Assembly: GCF_008033135.1 (NCBI RefSeq) | Contig: NZ_CP041335.1 | Location: 1,741,925 to 1,805,924 of the forward strand | DNA from: Chitinolyticbacter meiyuanensis | GTDB taxonomy: Bacteria; Pseudomonadota; Gammaproteobacteria; Burkholderiales; Chitinibacteraceae | DNA length: 64,000 bases | Reading direction: 5' to 3' | In this document: in pieces, positions 25,170 through 33,355 of the stretch | Layout of the letters: each line of letters opens with the position of its first letter | How positions within the stretch are numbered: the stretch's first letter is position 1 | Made by a program: the position numbers and the translations under genes | Notes under the pieces: generated by a model | The model's database searches: none | Told to the model about the DNA's origin: nothing | What the model saw: the letters and a program-made list of their open reading frames with translations, nothing else

Positions 25170-25688
25170 GGCGAGTCTCCTGATCGTGCACGGATTCCCT
25201 GAATTTATTTGTCATTTTTATGTTATTTGGGTGTAGGTCGTGTGAGGTGGCGAAACAAGCGGCATGATCATCGAAGGTAGGCACGCTTGTCGGAAAGCGA
25301 TGTACTCGCTCTGCAACGATTCGTGCCCATTGCTGCATCGGTGGGATGGAAGCGATTTAGGGGGCAGGAGTGCCGTTGGCGCTGCAATGCAGTTCCTGCC
25401 TGCGGCGATATCCGGCGGAGACTGCGTCGCGATCTGCTCAAGATCAGTTTTCCTGCTCTTTCACCCGCACGGCCGCCCGCCAGCGGCCGTTGATCGGTAT
25501 AATGCGGGCCTTATTCGGTGCTGCTGGTACTGCTGCGACGAGATCGAGTCGCATGCTGGCCGTGCTGAATGACCACAACGGCGTCAAACCCGTGCCAACC
25601 GAAGGATGCAACCTACGCGGTGCATCTTTGGGTGATGCCGGCAAGTCGTTGAAGATCAAACAAATCAAGCCGCGTGGCTTGGGTTGTG
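25170..25688. other. Non-coding region between the hydrolase gene and tRNA-Arg
   Basis: About 520 bases. It contains TATAAT at 25498-25503, but without a clear -35 box and too far from the tRNA to be its obvious promoter. A 49-codon open frame (25553-25702) runs into the tRNA gene and was not accepted. No repeats matching the tRNA 3' end were found. Confidence 0.5.
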
Positions 25689-25763
25689 GCCCCTGTAGTT
25701 AAATGGATATAACGAGCCCCTCCTAAGGGCTAGTTACAGGTTCGATTCCTGTCGGGGGTGCCA
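25689..25763 (+). tRNA. tRNA-Arg (CCT)
   Basis: A 75-base tRNA with an encoded 3' CCA. The acceptor stem (GCCCCTG with CGGGGGT, including G-U pairs), the anticodon stem AGCCC/GGGCT with loop CTCCTAA and the T arm ACAGG-TTCGATT-CCTGT are all in place. Anticodon CCT reads AGG. It closely resembles E. coli tRNA-Arg(CCT). Confidence 0.95.
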
Positions 25764-25929
25764 AACCGGCGCACGCGCCAACTCATGACGACATACACCG
25801 GATCTATCCGCCGTGTTCTCTCTCGCACCGTGTCTGCCACGGTGTGTCCCCTGCGCACCCCGGGCGGTGTGTCTCGTCTCTGCCGTATAAAAACATAACC
25901 AACAGCATTCCAAGACAGGAGCAGTCCCT

Positions 25930-27366
25930 ATGTTACGCAGCACCAAGATCGTCGCCACGCTGGGCCCCGCATCCAGCGATGCCGCTACGCTGGAGCGCCT
26001 GCTCGCCGCCGGCGTGAACATGGTCCGTCTCAATTTCTCGCATGGCACGGCACAGGATCACATCGATCGCGCCGCACTGGTACGTGAGTTGGCGGCCAAG
26101 GCCTCGCGCCCGCTGGCGGTGCTGGTCGACCTGCAAGGCCCCAAGATCCGCGTCGGCAAGTTCGAAAAGAACAAGATCGAACTGAAGAATGGCGACAAGT
26201 TCATCCTTGATGCCAACTGCACACTGGGCAACCAGGAGCGCGTCGGCCTCGACTACAAGGAGCTGCCGAACGATGTCGACCAGGGCGCGATCCTGCTGCT
26301 GGACGATGGCCGCCTGGTGTTCGAAGTGACCGAAGTGCTGGGTAGCGAAATCCACGTGGTGGTGAAGGTGGGTGGCATCCTGTCCAACAACAAGGGCATC
26401 AATCGCCAGGGGGGCGGCCTGACCGCACCGGCGCTGACCGCCAAGGACATGGAAGACATCAAGACGGCGGCCAAGCTGCATGCCGACTATGTTGCCGTCT
26501 CGTTCCCCAAGTCCGGTGCCGACATGTACATGGCCCGTACGCTGCTGCGTGCCGCCGGCAGCAAGGCGCTGCTGATCGCCAAGATCGAGCGTACCGAGGC
26601 CGTGGCCAACCTCGACGAAATCCTTGATGCCTCCGATGGCATCATGGTCGCCCGTGGCGACCTCGCTGTTGAAGTGGGTGATGCCGCGGTGCCAGCGTTG
26701 CAAAAGAAGATGATCAAGGCGGCCCGCCGCAAGAACAAGCTCACCATCACGGCCACGCAGATGATGGAGTCAATGATCACGAGCCCGGTGCCAACCCGCG
26801 CCGAAGTGTCCGACGTGGCCAACGCCGTGCTCGACGGCACCGACGCGGTGATGCTGTCGGCCGAATCGGCCAGCGGCAAGTTCCCGATCGAAACGGTCGA
26901 GGCCATGGTGCGCGTCTGCATCGAAGCCGAGAAGTCGATCGAAAGCAAGGTGAGCGACGAAGTGCTGGCGCAGGGCGATTTCCATCGCATCGACCAGAGC
27001 ATCTCGATGGCCGCGCTGTTCGCTGCCACCCATCTCAAGGTGCGCGCCATCGCCGCGCTTACCCAGTCAGGCTCGTCCGCGCTGTGGATCAGCCGCTTCG
27101 TCTCCGGCGTGCCGGTCTATGCGCTGACTCCGGAAGCCGACACCTACAATCGCTTGGCGCTGTTCCGCGATGTGTACCCGGTGATCCTGCCGCATGAGAA
27201 CACCGACCGCGAAAACCTGCTGGTGCGCGCTGAAGTCGAGATGCTGCGTCTGGGCATCGTGCAGAACGGCGACGTGGTGATCTTCACCTTTGGCGACGTG
27301 GTCGGCATGGGGGGCGGTACCAACAGTCTGAAGATCGTCAAGATCGGCGATCGCAAGGCACGCTGA
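25930..27366 (+). CDS. pyk: Pyruvate kinase
   Basis: A 478-residue cytoplasmic enzyme that makes pyruvate and ATP from phosphoenolpyruvate and ADP, the last step of glycolysis. It starts [20 protein letters not shown] and contains [30 protein letters not shown] (catalytic Lys and Glu of the active site), [13 protein letters not shown] and ATQMMESM, all diagnostic, with the C-terminal regulatory domain at about 355-478. It is near the usual length. The gene is monocistronic: a tRNA upstream and a strong terminator downstream. Isozyme type (PykA or PykF) is not settled by eye. Confidence 0.97.
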   Translation: MLRSTKIVATLGPASSDAATLERLLAAGVNMVRLNFSHGTAQDHIDRAALVRELAAKASRPLAVLVDLQGPKIRVGKFEKNKIELKNGDKFILDANCTLGNQERVGLDYKELPNDVDQGAILLLDDGRLVFEVTEVLGSEIHVVVKVGGILSNNKGINRQGGGLTAPALTAKDMEDIKTAAKLHADYVAVSFPKSGADMYMARTLLRAAGSKALLIAKIERTEAVANLDEILDASDGIMVARGDLAVEVGDAAVPALQKKMIKAARRKNKLTITATQMMESMITSPVPTRAEVSDVANAVLDGTDAVMLSAESASGKFPIETVEAMVRVCIEAEKSIESKVSDEVLAQGDFHRIDQSISMAALFAATHLKVRAIAALTQSGSSALWISRFVSGVPVYALTPEADTYNRLALFRDVYPVILPHENTDRENLLVRAEVEMLRLGIVQNGDVVIFTFGDVVGMGGGTNSLKIVKIGDRKAR

Positions 27367-27379
27367 GCATTGATCTGAC

Positions 27380-27407
27380 AAAAAACCCGGCTTAGGCCGG
27401 GTTTTTT
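27380..27407. terminator. Bidirectional terminator shared by pyk and the SulP gene
   Basis: A 12-bp stem (27380-27391 with 27396-27407), a 4-base loop, an A-run on the left and a T-run on the right. The right arm lies inside the last codons of the convergent SulP gene, whose stop is at 27392-27394, so one hairpin serves both genes. Confidence 0.85.
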
Positions 27408-29086
27408 GTTGATGGCTCCGCCGACAACAGCGCGATGACGGCTTGATGGGCGTTGAGAAAGCTCCGGTCCCTGAGCGCGCCGAGCAGCTGGTTCGCGGCA
27501 AGGCGCTGCTGCAGCGGTACCTTGAGCTCGGCAAGATGTAGCGCAATGCCTCGTGCGGCGAGGGTGGTATCAAGCTTGTCCAGCATGCCTGCTGCGCTGT
27601 AGTCGATGCTGGCAACGCCCGAGAGCACCAGCACCACGTCGCGGGTGTCGGCGTCCAGCCGGGCGAGCACGCCGTCCTCGACGGCGCGGGCGTTGCCGAA
27701 GTAGAGGTTCTCGTCGAGCCGCAACAGTGTGAGTTGCGGCCAGGTCTCGGTGTCGAAGCGCTCGACGTTACGGAAATGCTCGGTACCCGGCAGGCGGCCG
27801 AGCACCACGATCTGCGGCTGGCTGGTGCGGTGGATGTAGAGCGCCAGCGACAGCAGCACGCCGCTGGCGATGCCCGGCATGGCGCCGAATAGCAGCGTGA
27901 CGGCGAGCGTGGCGATCAATGCGGCGCCATCGCGGCGGTCGTAGCGCCAGCTGGCGCGCAGCTGGTGCAGGTCGATCAGCTTGAACGCGGCGAGCACGAT
28001 GGTGGCGGCCAGTGCCGCCTTGGGCAGCAAGGCCAGCAGGTCGCCCAGCGTGGCGGCGGCCAGCACGATCCAGCCGGCTGTGAAGACACCGGCCATCGGA
28101 GTGCGGGCACCGGCGCCGGCATTCACTGCTGTGCGCGAGAAGCCGCCGCTCACCGGCAGGCCGCCGACGCTGCCGGCCGCAAGGTTGGCGGCGCCGAGCG
28201 CCAGCAGCTCCTGGTCCGGATCGACCGTTTCGCCGCGTTGCTGCGCCAGCGTCTGGGCGATGGTCAGGCTTTGCAGGTAGCCCACGAGGCCAATCAGCAG
28301 CGCGGGCAGCCATAGCTCGGCGATGCCATCCAGCGTTGCCGTGGGCCACGAGAGCGTGAGCTCGGCCGATGGCAGTGGTCCCACCTTGGCGAGCTGAGGG
28401 TGGGTATGGGCGTATCTGGTCAGGAGGACGAGCACCACGATCGGCAACAGCCTGGAAAACAGTGCGCGCTGTTGCAGCAGCCGGGGCAGCGCTTCGCCCA
28501 CCAGCCAGAACAGGCCGAGCGCCACCAAGCCGAAGCCCAGGGGGGCTGGTTGCAGCTGCATGGCGGCCTGCAGCCAGTGGGCCAGTTGTTCCGGCAATTG
28601 CTCGCCGGTGATGCGGATACCCAGCAGCGGGCCGAGCTGACCCAGCCCGATCAGGATGGCCGTGCCGCTGGTGAAGCCGCTGACGACCGGCAGCGACAAC
28701 AGGCGGGTGATTCGCCCCAGGCGCAGCAAGCCGAACGCGATCAGCATTGCTCCGCACAGCAGGGCCAGCACCGTCGCGGCCGCGAGCGGATCCTGGCCGG
28801 TGGCGATGATCGGCGCCAGCGCGCTGGCCGTCATCAATGACGTCAGTGCCATTGGGCCGACCGACTGGGTCATGCCATGGCCGAACAGCGCGTAGGCCAG
28901 CAACGGCAAGGTACTGGCGTAGAGCCCCGTGACAGGAGGCAGGCCGGCCAGCATGGCGTAGGCCATGCTCTGCGGGATCAGCAATACGGCAACGACGATG
29001 CTGGCGCCCAGGTCGCCCAGCAGGTCGGCCCTGCGGTAGCGGGGCAGCCAGCGGGCGATCGGTAGCCAATCCGGTGCATTAGCCAC
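27392..29086 (-). CDS. SulP-family anion transporter with STAS domain
   Basis: A 564-residue protein: about ten to twelve membrane segments followed by a C-terminal STAS domain (about 425-550). Family signatures are IPQSMAYAMLAGLPPVTGLYAS, GLPVSGGFSRTAVNAGAGART and VLVLSGVASIDYSAAGMLDKL. SulP proteins move sulfate, bicarbonate or other anions. The start is a GTG at 29086 with a GGGAGC site, overlapping the end of the PmpB-like gene, so it is co-translated as the fourth gene of a bigR-like operon. That context suggests sulfate or another sulfur anion, perhaps the export or uptake product of sulfide oxidation (inference). Confidence 0.9.
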   Translation of the reverse strand: MANAPDWLPIARWLPRYRRADLLGDLGASIVVAVLLIPQSMAYAMLAGLPPVTGLYASTLPLLAYALFGHGMTQSVGPMALTSLMTASALAPIIATGQDPLAAATVLALLCGAMLIAFGLLRLGRITRLLSLPVVSGFTSGTAILIGLGQLGPLLGIRITGEQLPEQLAHWLQAAMQLQPAPLGFGLVALGLFWLVGEALPRLLQQRALFSRLLPIVVLVLLTRYAHTHPQLAKVGPLPSAELTLSWPTATLDGIAELWLPALLIGLVGYLQSLTIAQTLAQQRGETVDPDQELLALGAANLAAGSVGGLPVSGGFSRTAVNAGAGARTPMAGVFTAGWIVLAAATLGDLLALLPKAALAATIVLAAFKLIDLHQLRASWRYDRRDGAALIATLAVTLLFGAMPGIASGVLLSLALYIHRTSQPQIVVLGRLPGTEHFRNVERFDTETWPQLTLLRLDENLYFGNARAVEDGVLARLDADTRDVVLVLSGVASIDYSAAGMLDKLDTTLAARGIALHLAELKVPLQQRLAANQLLGALRDRSFLNAHQAVIALLSAEPSTKNPA

Positions 29087-29510
29087 GCCGGCGCTCCCAC
29101 CGGCCAAACAGCCAGAAGCCTGCCAGCATGGCGAGCATGAACGGGGCAAAGCCCAGTGGATCGAATATCAGGCCCACCAGCGCGGGCCCAGGGCAGATGC
29201 CAGCCAATCCCCAGCCGGCACCGAACAGGACACTGCCCAGCAGCAGCCGGCGGTCGATCGTGCGGCTGGCTGGCAACTGCATCGGCTCGGCGGTCAGTAG
29301 GGTGGTCGAGCGCCGTTGTGCCCAGGCGAACAGCCCGCTGGCGCTGGCAATGGCGCCGCCTATCACGAGCGCCAGGCTCGGATCCCATGCGCCGGCAAGA
29401 TCGAGAAAACCCAGTACCTTGGTTGGGTTCGCCATGCCGGACACGATTAGCCCGGCGCCAAAGATCAGGCCGGCAGCGAAGGAAATCAACGGCAGCACGG
29501 CGGGCCTCAC
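29079..29510 (-). CDS. pmpB: YeeE/YedE family membrane protein, PmpB-like
   Basis: A 143-residue membrane protein with four to five hydrophobic segments. It has the YeeE/YedE half signatures GMANPTKVLGFLDLAGAWDP and GICPGPALVGL. Such halves pair with a second protein (next entry) to form a channel for thiosulfate or a related sulfur species; the pair resembles PmpA/PmpB of the BigR operon. The start is a GTG at 29508-29510 sharing GTGA with the preceding stop, so translation is coupled. Confidence 0.85.
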   Translation of the reverse strand: MRPAVLPLISFAAGLIFGAGLIVSGMANPTKVLGFLDLAGAWDPSLALVIGGAIASASGLFAWAQRRSTTLLTAEPMQLPASRTIDRRLLLGSVLFGAGWGLAGICPGPALVGLIFDPLGFAPFMLAMLAGFWLFGRWERRRG

Positions 29511-29935
29511 AGCAGGTGACGAAGGACGAACACGGTGGCGAATCCGGTGCCCATGAACACCAGCACCGCCACCAGCGAGCGCACCGATAGCCGCGATAGC
29601 CCGCACACGCCGTGGCCGCTGGTGCAGCCATTGGCATAACGGGTACCGATGCCCACCAGCAATCCGGCAATGACCATCCAGAATGGGCTGGCTTGCAGCT
29701 GGATGGTGGGCGCTGCCTGGAAGGCGAGCCAGCCCAGCGGCGCGGCCAAGAGGCCGGCGACAAACGCCCAGCGCCATCCAGAGCGGGCCCCATCCTGCTG
29801 CAACAGTGCACCGACAATGCCACTGACGCCGGCGATGCGCCCGGCAAGCAGGGCCAGCATGCCGGCGGCAAGGCCGATCAGCACGCCACCGGCGAGCGCG
29901 CTCCACGGCGTGAAGTGTTGCCAGTCCAGCATCAT
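29507..29935 (-). CDS. pmpA: YeeE/YedE family membrane protein, PmpA-like
   Basis: A 142-residue membrane protein with four to five hydrophobic segments and the signature [20 protein letters not shown], whose cysteine lies in the substrate path of YeeE-type thiosulfate transporters. It starts at the ATG 29933-29935, with an AAGGGA site, and overlaps the stop of the ArsR gene (ATGA). Together with the PmpB-like protein it resembles the two-piece transporters of the BigR regulon, thought to export sulfite/sulfide-derived species. Confidence 0.85.
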   Translation of the reverse strand: MMLDWQHFTPWSALAGGVLIGLAAGMLALLAGRIAGVSGIVGALLQQDGARSGWRWAFVAGLLAAPLGWLAFQAAPTIQLQASPFWMVIAGLLVGIGTRYANGCTSGHGVCGLSRLSVRSLVAVLVFMGTGFATVFVLRHLL

Positions 29936-30270
29936 GGCTTGGGTTCCCTTGTGGCTGTTGCCGGGGCAGGGCAATAGAGCTCATGCAGCAGTTGCAGCAC
30001 GCGCAGCACATCCGGGTTGGCCAGACTGTAGTAGATGCGCTTGCCATCGCGGCGGGTGTTGACCAGGCCCTCGTTGCGCAACACACCGAGCTGCTGCGAC
30101 AGCGTCGGCTGGCTGATGCCGGTGCGCTCGGTGAAATCCGATACGCACAGCTCGCCGTTGACCAGCTGGCAAAGCAGCAGCAGGCGATCTTCGTTGGCCA
30201 GCGCCTTCATCAGGCCGGTGGCCCGACCGGCTGCGCCGCGCAACTGCGCCAGCGCTTGGGAATCCAGCAT
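29932..30270 (-). CDS. bigR: ArsR-family persulfide-sensing repressor, BigR/SqrR-like
   Basis: A 112-residue winged helix-turn-helix protein. The recognition helix is in TGISQPTLSQQLGVLRNEGL, followed by the wing RRDGKRIYYSL. Cysteines at 34, 42 and 100 are present; Cys42 and Cys100 correspond by position to the pair that forms the persulfide-sensing bond in BigR/SqrR. It heads the operon bigR-pmpA-pmpB-sulP and faces the persulfide dioxygenase gene across a 91-base AT-rich gap. The ATG at 30268-30270 follows CCGGGAG. Sensing is inferred from the cysteines and neighbours. Confidence 0.9.
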   Translation of the reverse strand: MLDSQALAQLRGAAGRATGLMKALANEDRLLLLCQLVNGELCVSDFTERTGISQPTLSQQLGVLRNEGLVNTRRDGKRIYYSLANPDVLRVLQLLHELYCPAPATATREPKP

Positions 30271-30288
30271 GGGTGCTCCCGGCGAATG

Positions 30289-30326
30289 CTTGAAAATATT
30301 ATATATAAAAATATAATGTATTCAAG
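30289..30326. promoter_or_regulatory. AT-rich palindrome, candidate BigR-like operator
   Basis: An imperfect dyad of 38 bases with outer arms CTTGAA...TTCAAG and inner arms around ATTATAT. It is the only AT-rich stretch in a G+C-rich region and lies midway between the two divergent promoters. BigR operators are AT-rich dyads, and this position would let one repressor control both operons (inference). Confidence 0.6.
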
Positions 30327-30361
30327 ACCGGGCCGGTGCTTGCCAGCCCACAGGAGTCACC

Positions 30362-31243
30362 ATGCCGAGACCGCATGTCATTTCGTTCTTCGATCCGCAG
30401 ACCGCCACCTTCAGTTACCTCGTGTACGACCACCCGGGCGGCGCCGCCGCGCTGGTTGATCCCGTGCTCGATTTCGATCCACGCTCCGGCCATACCGCCA
30501 GCACGTCGGCCCAGCGCCTGGTCGACCAGGCGCAGGCGCTGGGACTCACCGTGCAATGGATCCTCGAAACGCACGCACACGCCGATCATCTATCCGCCGC
30601 GGCCTGGCTCAGGGAGCGGGTGGGCGGTCGTATTGCCATTGGCCGTCGCATCACCGAAGTGCAACGGGTATTCAAGCTGCTGTATGGGCTGGAGTGCGAA
30701 TTCATGCCGGATGGCCGCCAGTTCGACGTGCTGTTCGACGACGACGCGTGTTTCGAGATTGGCAGTCTGCAGGCGAGGGCGTTGTTTGTGCCCGGCCATA
30801 CGCCTGCCGACATGGCGTATCTGGTGGAAGACGCCTTGTTTGCTGGTGATACCTTGTTTCCGCCCGATGTGGGCACCGCGCGCTGCGATTTCCCCGGTGG
30901 CGATGCCGGGCGGCTGTTCGATTCGGTGCAGCGCCTCTACCGCTTGCCGGACAGCACCCGTTTCTACGCCTGCCACGACTATCCGCCTGCGGGCCGCACG
31001 GCAGTCGCCGGTGCCAGTACCATCGCCGAGCAGAAAGCCCGTAACATCCATATCAACAGCGCCACCCGGCGGGACGATTTCATTGCCATGCGGACCGCGC
31101 GCGATGCAGGCCTGGCCATGCCACAACTGATCCTGCCAGCGCTGCAGGTCAATATTCGCGCTGGTCTGCTGCCGGAGCCCGAGCCCAACGGCACGCGCTA
31201 CCTGAAGATTCCACTCAACCAGCTGGGAAAGCCATTGCCATGA
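30362..31243 (+). CDS. Persulfide dioxygenase-like metallo-beta-lactamase-fold hydrolase
   Basis: A 293-residue protein of the ETHE1/Blh type, which uses mononuclear iron to oxidise glutathione persulfide to sulfite. Metal motif THAHADH spans residues 70-76; VPGHTPADM, GDTLFPPDVG and ACHDYPP supply the other ligands. The family's GTARCDFPGGD is also present. The ATG at 30362 follows AGGAG. Its stop overlaps the thioredoxin gene's ATG. Divergent placement from the BigR-like repressor is the standard arrangement for this enzyme and supports the function. Confidence 0.9.
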   Translation: MPRPHVISFFDPQTATFSYLVYDHPGGAAALVDPVLDFDPRSGHTASTSAQRLVDQAQALGLTVQWILETHAHADHLSAAAWLRERVGGRIAIGRRITEVQRVFKLLYGLECEFMPDGRQFDVLFDDDACFEIGSLQARALFVPGHTPADMAYLVEDALFAGDTLFPPDVGTARCDFPGGDAGRLFDSVQRLYRLPDSTRFYACHDYPPAGRTAVAGASTIAEQKARNIHINSATRRDDFIAMRTARDAGLAMPQLILPALQVNIRAGLLPEPEPNGTRYLKIPLNQLGKPLP

Positions 31244-31659
31244 TCGTTGCCTGTCCACACTGCCACGCGGGCAACCGCCTCGACGCCACCCGCCTGGGTG
31301 ATGCACCCAACTGCGGTGCCTGCCATGCACCGCTGCTGAATGCGCCGCTGACCGGTACCGCGGACAACCTGCCGGAGCTGCTGCGCCACAGCCAGGTGCC
31401 CGTCGTCGTTGATTTCTGGGCCACCTGGTGCGGCCCGTGCCAGTCGTTCGCGCCGGCTTTTGCCGCTGCGGCGGAGGCCTTTGTCGGCAAGGCGCTGTTC
31501 GTCAAGGTCGATACCGATGCCGAGCAGGCATTGGCCGCCCAGTACAAGGTCCGCAGTATCCCGACCATCGCGGTGTTCGATGGTGGCAACGAGCTGGAGC
31601 GGCTCGCCGGGGCGCTGCCTTCCGGTCAGTTCAAGGCCTGGTTGATGCAGTTCGTTTGA
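31240..31659 (+). CDS. trxC: Thioredoxin 2 (TrxC)
   Basis: A 139-residue cytoplasmic thioredoxin. The N-terminal zinc finger is CPHC (5-8) with CGAC (25-28), characteristic of TrxC; the active site is WCGPC (63-67). The rest is a normal thioredoxin fold with SIPTIAVFDGG. TrxC responds to redox stress. Here the ATG overlaps the dioxygenase stop (ATGA), which ties it to the persulfide operon and suggests that it reduces persulfides or disulfides formed there. The next gene also overlaps by one base. Confidence 0.95.
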   Translation: MIVACPHCHAGNRLDATRLGDAPNCGACHAPLLNAPLTGTADNLPELLRHSQVPVVVDFWATWCGPCQSFAPAFAAAAEAFVGKALFVKVDTDAEQALAAQYKVRSIPTIAVFDGGNELERLAGALPSGQFKAWLMQFV

Positions 31660-32057
31660 TGAGCGGACTGCGACGCTCGCTCTGGCTGGGCGGTGGCCTG
31701 GTGTCGCTGCTGCTGGGCGCGGCCGGCGTTGCGCTGCCCCTGTTGCCGACCACGCCGTTCGTGTTGCTGGCTGCCGCCTGCTTTGCCCGTTCCTCGCCGC
31801 GACTCGAGCGCCGCCTGCTGGATCACCCGCGGTTTGGCCCGGCCATCCGGCTTTGGCGGGAACATCGTGCACTGCCGCGGCGGGGCAAGCGTTGGGCCCT
31901 GCTGCTGATGAGCGCCAGCTTTGCCTGGTCGGCGTGGATGCTGCGGGGATATGGCTGGCCGGTGTTGATTGTGGTCGCGCTGTGGTTGCCGTTGTTCTGC
32001 TGGATGGCGCGGCTGCCGGTGCGCGATTACAGCGCGGAAAACAACAACGGCGCCTGA
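31659..32057 (+). CDS. YbaN-like DUF454 membrane protein
   Basis: A 132-residue protein with three to four hydrophobic segments. The DUF454/YbaN family hallmark LLPTTPFVLLAAACFARSSP is present, followed by LLDHPRFGPAIRLWREHRALPRRGK. The function of the family is unknown. The ATG (31659) overlaps the trxC stop by one base, so it is translated with trxC. Its last codon lies inside a GC-rich hairpin (32043-32069). Confidence 0.85.
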   Translation: MSGLRRSLWLGGGLVSLLLGAAGVALPLLPTTPFVLLAAACFARSSPRLERRLLDHPRFGPAIRLWREHRALPRRGKRWALLLMSASFAWSAWMLRGYGWPVLIVVALWLPLFCWMARLPVRDYSAENNNGA

Positions 32058-32069
32058 GGCGCCGTTGTT
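32043..32069. terminator. GC-rich hairpin overlapping the end of the YbaN-like gene
   Basis: A 12-bp stem (32043-32054 with 32058-32069) with the stop codon TGA as the loop. There is no T-run after it, so it is an inefficient terminator or an RNA-stabilising hairpin between the convergent YbaN-like gene and pbpG. Confidence 0.5.
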
Positions 32070-32092
32070 GGTATCGCGTGAAGTGAAGCCGC

Positions 32093-33082
32093 TCAGTAGG
32101 TGCCGGCATGCAGTTGCGCATACGGGCTGGTTTCCAGCCATTTGCGCACGCGATTGGCGTCACCGATGCGGGTGAACTTGCCATCCGAATCGAGCAGCAC
32201 CATCACCACCGGCGAGCCGTTGATGGTGGCCTGCATCACCAGGCAGCGCCCGGCCTCGTTGGTGTAGCCGGTCTTGGACAGGCCGATGGTCCAGTCACTC
32301 TCGCGCACCAGCGGGTTGGTATTGCGGAACTGTAGTTCCCGGCCGGTGAGGTTGGAGATGAAGGCGTACTCGCTCGACGTGCTGAAGTGATGGATCTCCG
32401 CATAGCGATGCGCTGCAGTGACGAGCTTGGCCAGCTCGCGCGCGGTGGAGACATTGTTCGGCGTGAGGCCGGTGGCATCGAAGAAGCGGGTGTGCGGCAG
32501 GCCCAGCTCGCGGGCCTTGTCGTTCATCCGGCGCAGGAAGGCCGGCTGACCACCGGGGTAGTGGCGCGACAGCGAGGAAGCCGCGCGGTTTTCCGACGAC
32601 ATCAGCGCCAGCAGCAGCATCTCGGCGCGGGTGAGCTGGGTGCCCACGCCCAGGCGCGAGCTGGTGTTCTTCAGCGTGTCGACGTCTTCCGGCCCGATGC
32701 TCAGGAGTTCATTCATCGGCAGCTGGGCATCGAGCACCACCATCGCGGTCATCAGCTTGGTGATCGACGCGATCGGTGCCACGGCATCGGCATTCTTCTC
32801 GTAGACGACTTCGCCGCTGCGCTCGCTCATGATCAGCACGCCGGCTGATTGCACGCCGGGATGCTCGGAAACGACAGGCGCCGCCACGGCGCGCGCGACG
32901 CTCACGTTCCGTCGCGCATTGGCCGTGGCCACGCGGGACAGATTGCTCTTGCGCTGGGCCGTCTTCTTGCCTTGCTTGGCGCTGGCCTGCTTGCTTTCCG
33001 TCGTCTTGGCGACGGCAAGCGAGGGCGCGCTCACGCAGGCGGCGACGAGCACGAAGCCTAGGGCGTTGATCCAATTGCGCAT
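32093..33082 (-). CDS. pbpG: D-alanyl-D-alanine endopeptidase, PbpG/PBP7-like
   Basis: A 329-residue periplasmic serine peptidase with a signal peptide (about 1-26, ending LAVAK), a Lys/Ser-rich spacer, and the peptidase S11 fold. Catalytic motifs: SITK (S106-K109), SEN (163-165) and KTG within LSKTGYTNEAG. It cuts D-Ala-meso-DAP cross-links in peptidoglycan, and the length matches PBP7/8. No partner gene is adjacent; the ATG at 33080-33082 has a weak site. The C-terminal membrane anchor of PBP5-type enzymes is absent, which favours PbpG. Confidence 0.9.
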   Translation of the reverse strand: MRNWINALGFVLVAACVSAPSLAVAKTTESKQASAKQGKKTAQRKSNLSRVATANARRNVSVARAVAAPVVSEHPGVQSAGVLIMSERSGEVVYEKNADAVAPIASITKLMTAMVVLDAQLPMNELLSIGPEDVDTLKNTSSRLGVGTQLTRAEMLLLALMSSENRAASSLSRHYPGGQPAFLRRMNDKARELGLPHTRFFDATGLTPNNVSTARELAKLVTAAHRYAEIHHFSTSSEYAFISNLTGRELQFRNTNPLVRESDWTIGLSKTGYTNEAGRCLVMQATINGSPVVMVLLDSDGKFTRIGDANRVRKWLETSPYAQLHAGTY

Positions 33083-33355
33083 TGTTGTGTCTCCCGCCTG
33101 TTGAACGCTTGGCGCGGTTGGGGTGTATCAGTTGCTGCTGATTTTAATGCAAGACTATGAAAAAAGTCATGTTTAATCAATAAGAACCGACCGATTGTGC
33201 ATGCTGTTTCTTCAATGATTTCTGCTGGCTTGCGCCAAAACTGGGATTTTTGTATGCTGCGTCGCACAATTTAAGTGCTTCTCCCAATTGCGGCGTGTTG
33301 GTTTTGTGTATGCACTGTCCAAGCATTTGCCGCGCTTGTCCACCTGGAGTGTGCT

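Noticed and set aside
25553..25702. A 49-codon plus-strand frame just before tRNA-Arg
   Set aside because: It ends inside the tRNA gene, has no ribosome binding site and no recognisable protein.
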